Source: Sipunculus nudus (lineage: Eukaryota; Annelida; Sipuncula; Golfingiida; Sipunculidae). From it: a DNA stretch of 64,000 nucleotides. The DNA lies in NCBI GenBank assembly GCA_026874595.1, contig CM049314.1, forward strand, positions 31,633,729 through 31,697,728, read 5' to 3'. Positions 46,600 to 56,507 of this stretch are shown piece by piece. The first letter of the stretch is position 1; the number at the start of each line of letters is the position of its first letter. The position numbers were made by a program, and so were the translations under genes. A model generated the notes under the pieces. It worked only from the letters and a program-made list of their open reading frames with translations. It was not told the DNA's origin and did not search any database.

Positions 46600-48325
46600 C
46601 GTAAGTACCTGATTACAGTAAATTCGTGGTCTCTGATGACCTTTTCCAGTTACATTGTTTGTTCCCTTCCTAACAAGAGGAATAGGAAGAGTCTGCTAAT
46701 CAGAGCTCTCTGTGGATGTTTTGCTCAGGTATTTCAGCTGTTTGTCACAAAACAGTAAATTACTTATAAGTAATTAACCCTCCCTTAATGGCGTTGCCAA
46801 TATGTTAACAAATCAGTCTGTGCCAGTAACTTTATTCGAGACGTTGATTAGCTTTAAACGTTTAATTTGCACTCCTAATGTTCTAAACTGTTCATAACAC
46901 CATAAAGGTTTCTGACTTCACTTTTTTATCTCCATTTAACAGTTGCTCACCAAGAGGTCAACTTTCTACGGATCACGTTTTAGTTTATGCAGAATCCTCT
47001 TATATATATAGAGAGAGAGATGAACCATTCCGCACGGACAAATTACCTCTATTTCGTCTACAGCCGCCGTGGAGTGGTGGCGGACAGCATGCGAAATTAG
47101 AAACGATGCTCTCTGAGAAGAGGACCGGAAACTTTAAAGAGCCGTTAAATTGTAACTGTTCGCGGAATATAAGTAAGGAGATTTGATGACACTAAAATCT
47201 TGCCTGGTAATTAATGTCGCAGTGTGTCACCTCGGTTCCGCAGTTCTCGCGAAAAGAGGGATATATGTCCCAGACACTTCAATTATAGCCGCGACCACTA
47301 TACATGTGTCATTTAGATGCTCGGTTCGGTCTTTCAGATTAATTACCTACTTTAGACTGAGAAGACGTGTTAGACTCTGACATCCATAGGCATGCAGGGC
47401 TGACAGACGACATGGGAGCGTCTCAGGTGTAGATATCCCGTTGTATTGTTATTAAGGCAAGTGTAGGCCAGCACTTCTATTTGCCGAAAGTAGCAAGCTC
47501 TAAACAACCAGCGCCATCAGCCAAGACACTGGTTATTAAATAGAGTATCAACCAATTTAGGGCAATGTGACGTATAATAGCTGTCAAGAGCCACTCAGTT
47601 GTCAAAGTTATTATTTTTCAAAGATGCCGAGAATATCGGTCATCAGTTAGGACGGGGGTCGTTTTAAGTCCAAACAGGATTACTGTTTTCCGAATACATG
47701 ATGTCTATTTAAATATTTTCAAAATTAGCTATATACAAAGTGAACCCGATCGTCTTCTTAACAAAAGACCATTTATAATAAATATCCAAATTATTACCAA
47801 TACACTCATCCCTTTGGTACTGTTAACCCTATACAAGAACAAATTTTGTATATAATCGTTAACGTGAAAGTAATAAAGACAAAGGTTAGTGAGGCTTCAC
47901 TATTTCTCCCAAGAAATTATGGGATGTATTTGGTAATCTTTAGTTAACAGTGTGGAAACCGTGATAATTTAGTGAGCAATATTATAAATAATCACCCTTT
48001 CTGAAAAAAATAGAGTTCTCACTTGAGTCCACGAAAGGAATAATTGATTTTCCCCCCAAGGCTTATACCATTTGTTTCCGTGTGTGTTTAAATACACCGT
48101 AGGGAATTGTTTCTCCAACGCTTGATACAATTAAGGGTTAGATAATTTATAATAAAGCAAAATTTGTACCCTGCTGAGATCATAACATGTACAAAACATA
48201 AAATAATTAATTGAATTAACTAACTAATTCAATTGGCGAAACAGGTATATTGAATTTCGGTCCCCTCTTTAGGGGGCTCCGTCGTAACAATCACGTCTCG
48301 GAAGCACTGCGAGACTTCCGTTAAT
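46600..48325. other. No supported feature
   Basis: Unique, moderately AT-rich. Short frames only (for example 47183-47380) without motifs. A short GAGAGA run lies near 47015. Confidence 0.4.
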
Positions 48326-48334
48326 ATATTCTTA

Positions 48335-48498
48335 TCCGGGAGGACTAATGACAGCACCTAAAATAAAGGTTCGCAGGAACGGGAAGGGGGGGTTGGGTTC
48401 AAGCCGCAAAAATTGCTCTAAAATCCGTAAAAAAGGTAGCGGCAGCTCAAAAAAAGGGGTGGGTGGGGGGTTGTTCGGGACCCACAGGATCCGCTTCT
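48335..48498. mobile_element. MITE, CAGGGGCGGATCC family, probable copy 3
   Basis: The right end GGATCCGCTTCTG matches the right end of copy 1 exactly. The interior CTCTAAAATCCGTAAAAAAG..GCGGCAG with G runs parallels TATCTAAAACCCTTAAAAAA..GCGGCAG. The left end is degraded and no target duplication could be set. Confidence 0.55.
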
Positions 48499-48499
48499 G

Positions 48500-49110
48500 A
48501 GCAGTATGAAGTGGAGTCAAACAACATCTGTCGATACTTCTGTGGATTCGCTCAGCAAACCGGGCTCATGCAACCAGCCACGTTATCACGATACGCCCGT
48601 CCCATGACAGGCACTCCAGAGGCACGTCCTACCCTTTATTGTACTTTCGTTTTTTTTTCCTGTGGTAGCTGATCACTTTTAATTTTTATTATTGCATCTC
48701 TTTGACTTTAAGCAATCAGTTAAGTGAAAGCCGACAAACACTTTGATGCTTTAGGTGTAGAAGCCACTTGGTGAAATTTCAAACGATCGGGTTACCTAAC
48801 AAAGTCTGCGTCACGTGATCTATTTTTGGTCTAGAGTGTCGCTTTCCATTGAGACTTGGTCTTTCAGATTCGCGGCCCAATCCACTGAACGAATTGAAAA
48901 GACCCCTTTAAAAAAATATCTAATGATAAAGCTTTGCCGCATTTTTTAAACATGCAAGGATGCTTTTCGTTTCATTATGGTACATGATATAGTTATATAC
49001 AAAATAAGATACCTAAATGTACAATATACAATTGAAATGTATAAAAAAATATTTGATCTTACCAGAGATAGACAGCACATATTCAACTGCAAAAATATAC
49101 ATATATACGT
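48500..49110. other. No supported feature
   Basis: Unique sequence with short frames only. Confidence 0.4.
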
Positions 49111-49118
49111 CATATAGG

Positions 49119-49310
49119 TTATAAACAGATGACAATTAATGTCGATGACATTCCATTGGGCATAATGTCCCGGCAGACCGCGACAGCCTTTATACTGCGA
49201 GGTGTACCATGTACCAAGAACCCTAGAATCACAAAGCTTAGAATGAGGAACATTAGGGTGGGCCCTAGAACATCTACTGTCATGTTGACTTTCCTGATGA
49301 GCCCTGGCAC
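49119..49310 (-). CDS. Hypothetical 63-codon frame with a membrane segment, possible exon
   Basis: The minus-strand frame begins near an AG (GGCTCATCAG) and encodes one strong hydrophobic helix (GPTLMFLILSFVILGFLV), then a basic loop and a second, shorter hydrophobic end. Base composition here is less AT-rich than around it. A plus-strand frame of 137 codons (49129-49542) and a second minus frame (48946-49341) overlap, and only one, if any, can be real. Family not recognised. Confidence 0.2.
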   Translation of the reverse strand: MPGLIRKVNMTVDVLGPTLMFLILSFVILGFLVHGTPRSIKAVAVCRDIMPNGMSSTLIVICL

Positions 49311-49549
49311 ATGGGAGGCTGCTCAATATTGTCGCAATCAAAAGTCATACCCCGAAGAAAGGACCCGTTATTTGGAAATGATGTTTGGATGTCTGCTATG
49401 GATTCCGTGGGGCTCAGACTGTTGCTCCTCCACTCTGCCTTCTTCCCAGAATCAAATATTCATTCACTGGTGTAACATCTCCAGGCTCCTCTGTGTATTT
49501 ATAGAAAAAAAAAATCCACGGATGATCGTCTGCTGGAACTAAGTACCCG

Positions 49550-51560
49550 GATGATCTTCTGCTGGCCCCCGGTCAAACACTAACTGATGGTTGATTACTT
49601 TATTATTTTCCCAATGGAGGGTAGATTGATTGAAACAGCACATTTTACAACCAGAATATCAAAGCTAATGGACGAGTAAAAGATAGGGGATTTATAATTT
49701 GGCTCTAGCTTTAGCCACAAAACCAACAGTTATTTGTTCCAAATTATTGGCCCTGCTGCGGCATACCTTGGGGCTGATCCGTCGTACCACATTTGTGGCG
49801 GAGTACGCAGGGTGAGATGAAACTAGAAATATACCCAAGGCCATGTTTGCCGTGAAATGTGAACAACATGCTACTATTACTACTATTACTTCGGTTATCC
49901 ACTCAAGAATTCGCGTCAATGAATCTCTTGTTCAGTGACCCATTGAGTCAATGTAGCAACTTTTTTTAGGTGAACGTGAAATAAATATAAATTTTGATCG
50001 GGCCAAGTTTTGTAAAGTGGATGTTTTACCGGTATTTGACGACATGCTCAATCAACTATGCAAATGAATGTATTTTATTTTTTTTTATTTAAATTGAAAT
50101 TTAAAAAAATAAATTCCTGGAGACACAATATTGTGGAGTCGCTAAACCAAGTACAATTCTCTTTTTGGCTGTGGCCTGCTTTATGTGCATTTATGTGAAA
50201 TCTGGGAATCTAATATCACGAAATAAGGGAACGTTTCGTCTGCCCAAAACAATTGACTGAGCGGATTTTAGCGGATTTTGGATTTATCGTTATGTAGACT
50301 TTGACGCTTGGAACGACACCTGTCTACTTTTTTCCATTTCGAACCCTTCAATGACTCGACTAATTGAAAACATACGTTTGTTGGCTGTTAAGTCCCAAGG
50401 TGATTAGGACTGTGTTGCACTTCTTAGCCGAATTTAGATAAATCTCGCCCTCAGACGTGAACCAGCCTCTTAGGATATTTCCATTAACGGCATTGTGATA
50501 CAACTACAAGGTATAATCAATGTGTTTTACGCCTTTCTCATTATACGAGCTATTAAACAAACGGTTACAACTGAATCCTCATTTCGAAGGTTAATATGAA
50601 TGGTTATAGAATTTGAAATTGATTTCGAGGTTTGAAAATGTTTAGAATTTTCCAAGGTCGAACCAAATGAACAAAGGTTAAGCGTAGATCTCCAGTCACT
50701 GTACGTGAAGGAACGCAAGCCACTGAAATGAGCCTTATATTTAAATTAATATATAGTTTCATGCTAAACTACAGCCATGGATTGTAGACCAGAATATTAA
50801 AAAAAGGATTGCAAATAAACGACCGTCACTGCACTGGGAGCGAAGTAGCGCCGACTACTAAGGAAACAAAATGGCAATCCCTTGGGAGAGGGGCCTATAA
50901 AATCACTAATTAGTAATTTGAAAGATTGTGTCAATTTGTGTAACTGACAAAACTGAACACAAAATCCATTGTTACAAAATCTTCCAAAACCGCAAAGAAG
51001 AAAAACGCAAATAAAAGGTACCAGAAAAAAAACCGTCATGGACCACGTTTATATACCTGCTTAAACATCCTAATTCTGAGTTTAACCCAGAATCATGGCC
51101 AAGCAGCAACACAGGTGGAACGCTGGTGAGCTCTATACTGTAAGAATATAAAGAGTGCGTTTAATACCGATAATAACCAATAGCTAGACTAAAGAAAATG
51201 CCCGAACTTACAATGGTAGGGAATCCTTAATAAACAAATAATAGTCATTTAGATTTCAAAATTCTAATCTAAAACATTTAAATGGTAGATATAAAATCCC
51301 ATTAGATAAATAAACCATCTGTACAGACACGAGTCATTTATGCTGTCTTTTCGGTAATAAGTCATTTTTTAAATCAATTGTCGAATGTAAGTCACGACTG
51401 TCAGTCAGTTAATAACCATGTCGTGACCATACAATAAGACGGACGTCTAAATATACTGATTTGTACCTAATGAACATCATGCGAGCAAACAATTGTCCTG
51501 CTGCTTTTGTTACGAAGACAAATTATTCTGCGAAATACATTGGGTTAGTGGGTGTACATT
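49550..51560. other. No supported feature
   Basis: Unique AT-rich DNA. Minus frames at 49692-49919 and 50797-51039 lack motifs. Confidence 0.4.
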
Positions 51561-51562
51561 CT

Positions 51563-51907
51563 GTTGGTGGCGCACATGTCCGGTGTACCAACCGCTTCGC
51601 TAGAAAGCAAAGCTTCACTAGCGAGACAGTTCGGTCCGCTGTTATGTCTCCCCGTAACACACCCCTTCTTAAGAGCGTTCTGCTATCAGGACAAGACTAA
51701 TAATCCCAGGAGTCACACTTTGGTAAGCTTATTCCCAGGGCCACAAAGTTTGCCGTCATTTTGGACGAGCCCCCATTTGTTTCGGATGGCTCAGGGGAAA
51801 ATAACCCATGTTGGTGGCGCACAAGTCCGGCGTACCAACCGCTTCCCTGGAAAAGCAAGCCTCACTGGCGAGAGAGTTCGGTCCGCTTTAATTTCAACCC
51901 ATAACAC
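51563..51907. repeat. 98-bp direct repeat, two copies 247 bp apart
   Basis: Copies at 51563-51660 and 51810-51907 start GTTGGTGGCGCACA and share GTCCGG, GTACCAACCGCTTC, AGTTCGGTCCGCT and end AACAC. Similarity is roughly 80-85 percent by eye. The frames through them (51461-51700, 51552-51965) are probably incidental. Confidence 0.85.
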
Positions 51908-52024
51908 ATGTAATAATTGCATATGGTTTTGTTCATTAAATGAACGTGGTTTCTATACGGTATAGGAGTATGTACTTTATGTCGCGTCCTATCGTGATGC
52001 GCGAAACCGTTACCATCATCTCCT

Positions 52025-52044
52025 CCCCCCCCCCCCCCCCCCCC
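52025..52044. repeat. 20-bp C run
   Basis: Uninterrupted poly-C, one of about fifteen G/C homopolymers of ten or more bases in the window. Confidence 0.97.
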
Positions 52045-52346
52045 GCACTTTACACACACGTCCCACCTGATACATTGTGTTACCATGAGCCAGCGCAATT
52101 ACAAACACACTACAAAAACCACGGCTCACCTGCCTTGCCAATTACACAACCTGTCTCTGTCAGTCCTTTAATTTTACCCGCAGGATGCTACAATGAGCCA
52201 GTTGCTGAGCTAGTACTATAACAATGACTAACACAACGAAGCAGCCTAGTAATTTTAACCATAGAATGCCTGGGCGGGAATGTCACACAGACTGTCCCCA
52301 TCAATCCCCTGGACTCGAGACGACAGTCCGGCAAAGCAGACGCTTT

Positions 52347-52874
52347 CCTAGACTGGTACCCTGTTCTGTTATGGCCCTAAGCCAAGCATAGAGACAGGCG
52401 TACAACGCCATCTTAAGTACTCCCAGTAGCAACTCCTGACTTACCTGTAGACTCGTTCCAACTCCAGGATGCACGCTCATACCGTTGTTATGGACGTTCA
52501 CGCGATCCCGGTTGATTATCAGTGAAGATTTCTTATCAAATTTACCTTTTTAGTTATTTCTAGTTTTCAAATATTGTAGAATGAGTTGTTGCACAAAAAT
52601 TGAACGATGGATGTATAGATAATACTATATACTGAATCTTTGATATTCCACTGTACGTAGCAGTGATTTATTATTAATATCTATAAATCTAATCATTAAT
52701 GTCGCACTTAATGTACAGCCAACTTTTGATAACTTCTCTGAACAAACAAAATGCTTATTTTTATAATGTATAATACAACCAATCTGCCTGGAGTACTTAA
52801 GATGGCGTTGTACGCCCGTCTCTATGATTGGCCTAGAGCAGCGGTGCCAGAGTAGAGCGGGGTACCAGTCTAAC
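52347..52874. repeat. Inverted repeat with about 80-bp arms
   Basis: Left arm 52347-52422 and right arm 52790-52874 are reverse complements with small gaps. Shared are AGTACTTAAGATGGCGTTGT, ACGCC.GTCTCTATG.TTGGC and GGGTACCAGTCTA. The spacer is about 370 bp and AT-rich. It could be a MITE or a local inverted duplication; no target duplication could be assigned. Confidence 0.8.
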
Positions 52875-53605
52875 GCTTTCCATCCTTCCAATCGAGACCA
52901 CGACTCCCGTTTCACCAGTCAGAGCACTCTGCAAAAAAAGAGGACTCACAAGGGTTCGACTCTGCTGGTTTGGGTTTATGGGCACAGCAATCCTTGCTCC
53001 TCATTATACCGGGCCTCTAAATGATATACCAGCGTCGTAGGTTACGAGGAGGGCAAATCTGTTGGATACGAATTGTATCAAGTCTAATTACATAAACATT
53101 GGTGTATTTGTGATAAGAACTTCATAGATGAGAAAATACATAGATAGAATGGAGTGGAATATGAACTTGTTGAGCTAATTGTTATTGTTTGTTACTTCTC
53201 TTTTTTTGGATTATAAAGGCCTAGTTATATTTTGGAAAAAGTGTCAAATTGCTTTGTAATTAATCGACATATTTTGGCATTAGAGTCTATATGAGATTTT
53301 GTAGCTGAAAGTACAAATTTAAAGTTCCACAGGGCAAATAGAACAATGGCGTATACATCGAACCCCGGAGCCCCTGAAAAAATGGTTAAGATAAGACAAG
53401 ATAAGATATTTATTTCCTCTGAGGGCGTTGCATGTAAAACGACACACGTATGACACAATTAAGGAAAACAGTACTGTATAAATTAATCAGCATGTGATTC
53501 ACTTCTTGAAAATAAATACTATTATATAGTATATGCTTACTGAATAAACAAACTGCAACTGGCATAAGAATCCCTGAAGCGATTTCTTTTGCACCAGTAA
53601 TGTAT

Positions 53606-53860
53606 CAGGGACGGATCCGGCGGGGGGGGGGTCCAGGGGGTCCTGAACCACCCAACCTGTCCTTTGGAGCCGAGACAACCTTTTTATGAGGGTTTTAAAC
53701 CAAATTATGCGACCCTGGCCCCCTCCTTCTTGGACCAGAGGACCTTTTTTAAGTTTTCTTTCAGTCTTCCAGGGCGTGACCCCCGCCACCAACACCATCC
53801 CCCATCCACCCCTCCCCCACCCCCACCCCAACACTTTCCAAAATCCTGGATCCGCCCCCG
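53606..53860. mobile_element. MITE, CAGGGGCGGATCC family, copy 4 (best preserved ends)
   Basis: 255 bp. The left end is CAGGGACGGATCCGG and the right end, on the other strand, CGGGGGCGGATCCAGGATTTT. A perfect 5-bp duplication TGTAT flanks it (53601-53605, 53861-53865). A G run near the left and a C-rich stretch near the right are characteristic. The several reading frames through it are low-complexity. Confidence 0.88.
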
Positions 53861-53867
53861 TGTATTA

Positions 53868-54345
53868 GTCGAGTCCACCTTTTTAGGGACTCTGACTTTG
53901 ACTTGGACTCGAAGGTCCTGAACTCGGAATTTTACTCGGAAAGGACTCGAGATATCAGACCGAGTCCACCTTGAGTCCAGTCGAAAAAGACTGTCACATA
54001 CTTTTAAGACAAATATACATGAGCGAACTACCAGCAGAGAATTAGGCATACAACATTAGACTATATTTGCACAAACTTTAGTTCGCATCAGAAGCTACAG
54101 CTAATTTTATATTCAATTTAAGAGCATGTATAAACTAACTTAAAAATACATGTGATAATCTTACATATCCTTTTCAAACTTTTAATCAAAGAGCTGTGTA
54201 TTGGACTGGGACTGGGACTTGTTCTCACACGGCTTCCAAATGATTCGGACTCGAAAAAGGTGAACCCCTACTCCAACCTCAAGGATTCTGACTAGGACTT
54301 GAACTAGAGTGTCCGGGGCTCGGACTCGCACTTGCACTCTTATGT
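53868..54345. repeat. Degenerate GGACTCGGACTTG repeat patches
   Basis: Two patches (53868-53990 and 54200-54345) with imperfect ACTCGGACTTGGACTCG-type motifs. CCAAATGATTCGGACTCGAA pairs with 29.62 kb. Related in composition to the palindrome minisatellite. Confidence 0.55.
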
Positions 54346-54710
54346 TGTGGATAATTTTGCAAGCAAACGCAAATTTAACGTATAATTAGCCAATAACCAT
54401 CACGGCTTGACTGTTCTGTAATTAAATTTTCGGAGTTTCTTGCGGAACATTTATTGTCTCATTTTAATTTCCCATTGCTTTCATTAACACCAATCCGAGG
54501 AGAACCCATTACCTCCCGCAGGCCACTTTAACTATTGCGGCTAAGGAGGGAATGGATTGCATGGATGAGCAGGAACCCGGGAGGTAATTCTGGGCTTAAT
54601 TACAAGAAAAAAAGATTGGAAAGACATGGAGACAATTTTGTCCTCTAACGATAGCGAGTTTACCGAGGACGTTACACAATTTCCTTTGCTTAGAATAAGG
54701 TACAATTAGG

Positions 54711-55000
54711 TAAATGTGACCTGTTACTAAATTCAACTTCTCCCTTTATGTAAATATATTATACATTTATATAACATTTATAATTTACATTACATTTACA
54801 TTATAATTTACAATTTCTAGTTTATATAAATTATATATTTTTTTATAAAATGTGACCTGTTACTATAGGTAAGCTCTCTCTCTATGTAAATATATGTTAA
54901 ATGTATATAACATTTATAATTTACATTACATTTACATTGTAATTAACAATTTACATTATCTTTATAAATGATACTACAGGTAAGCTTTATTTCCATGTAC
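54711..55000. repeat. 136-bp tandem repeat, about two and a half units
   Basis: Units at 54711 and 54847 share AAATGTGACCTGTTACTA, TATGTAAATATAT and AACATTTATAATTTACATTA. A third partial unit starts near 54961 (AAATGATACTACAGGTAAGC). Confidence 0.85.
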
Positions 55001-55274
55001 ATATTTTATAGATTGATTGCATTTTGCAAACACTTACGTGTCCACTTATGTGGTTACCATTGTTCCTATACATGATTAATGTCTATAGAGCCATGCTTTA
55101 ATTGTAACCTTTTGTATATTTACATAATTGGCAATGTTCAACATTAAATCTTTTTGCAAACGTTTGCTTCAATGTTAACAGTCGTTTATTGCCATATATA
55201 CATGGTATAAGTTGTGTCAGCTTTAATGATTAATTATTACCTGGACACTCACTCGTGTAAAAACCAGTTATTTT

Positions 55275-55390
55275 TCTGACACTTGGGGGCACTTCTTTCT
55301 ATAAGCATTATAGATCCCCCTGCTAACAGACAAACACAAACCAACCAACGTTGGAGAAAACAAACAACCAAATGGTGGAGGTATAAATTA
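55275..55390 (-). mobile_element. Dispersed 'TTACCTTCGCC' repeat, short minus-strand copy
   Basis: On the minus strand it reads TACCTCCACCATTTGG, GGTTTGTGTTTGTCTGTTAG and CAGGGGGATCTATAA. This is the 5' part of the family found at 14, 40 and 60 kb. Confidence 0.6.
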
Positions 55391-55793
55391 TATTAATGAT
55401 CCATACATGTTGTTATTGTTGGGTCCAGTAATCGAGATAGTCGTATAATTCAGAACTTACTCTATTTTTATACGCATCCTCCTCGGAATCCATGGAATAT
55501 TTAATTCCCTATCGAACACCATTAAATAGTGGCGTCAATTTATCTTCGATCGTGGAATATATCTGATACAAATATGGAATTGTTTGATCGTTACATACAT
55601 TGCATGTGTTGTTGTTTGAATAGGATCCCGGGTTGTAGCCTCTGGCCTTTTTTCCTGTTTTGACACCTTATCATTCTGCTTGTATCTGCACAGATTACCG
55701 GGATGGCAATGAGTGAGATATATCTGACACAGAGTTAAGTGTTCAATTCATCATATCCTATAAAACTGCTAAACCGTAAACCAACATGCGTGC

Positions 55794-55796
<3 letters not shown>

Positions 55797-55848
<52 letters not shown>
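55797..55848. repeat. (TA)n microsatellite
   Basis: A perfect TA run followed by a GTGTGTGT stretch. Confidence 0.97.
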
Positions 55849-55850
<2 letters not shown>

Positions 55851-56120
55851 GTTTATGTGTGCGTGTGTGTTTTTATAGGTTGCTAGATAACAATCTTGCT
55901 TTTGTGTTCATACTTGGCTATTTGGTAAGTTTCCTGCTGGATAACACCCTGTATGTGTGAGATTAGCTAAGCACAGAACTTCATTCCGGAGCGTGATTCA
56001 TTGAGCGTGATCAAATTATCACGTAATTAATAACGGATGAGCTGACTGGCTGTCTTTCAGATATTCTCTCTCTCAAGCTATCTGTCTCTCTCAGTCTGCC
56101 TCTGTCTCTCTGTCTGTCTG

Positions 56121-56121
<1 letters not shown>

Positions 56122-56191
<70 letters not shown>
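56122..56191. repeat. (CT)n microsatellite
   Basis: About 35 CT units, preceded by degenerate CTGT/CTCT steps from about 56065. It gives a spurious Arg-Glu frame on the minus strand. Confidence 0.97.
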
Positions 56192-56194
<3 letters not shown>

Positions 56195-56507
56195 GTATCA
56201 ACGACCGCCAACGGGACCTTGATAAAATGGTCGCATTTTCCAGTTGATCGTCTAAGAGAGCTGTCATGTTATGAGCCCAAAGAAGAATTGGGACCGTGTA
56301 AAAGTGGTCGTTATTTTAGGGTGGTCACTTAACTGAGGTGGTCGTTAGGCGAGTGTTTTTTTGTTCATATATTAAAACGTGATTCTGTTACCTGCCGAAC
56401 TCTGTCTTGAAGGTAACTGTCCATTCCATATCCGTAAAAATTCATTATTTTAGAGACAGTTGTAATACGGTTAGCTAATATTATTAGAATGTCGAATTTT
56501 AAACAAG

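Noticed and set aside
53499-54049. Several 85-114-codon frames on both strands
   Set aside because: They overlap the MITE at 53606-53860 and the GGACTCGG repeat patches.
56011-56211. Arg-Glu repeat frame (and Ser-Leu frames at 32.9 and 35.9 kb)
   Set aside because: Translation of CT/GA microsatellites.
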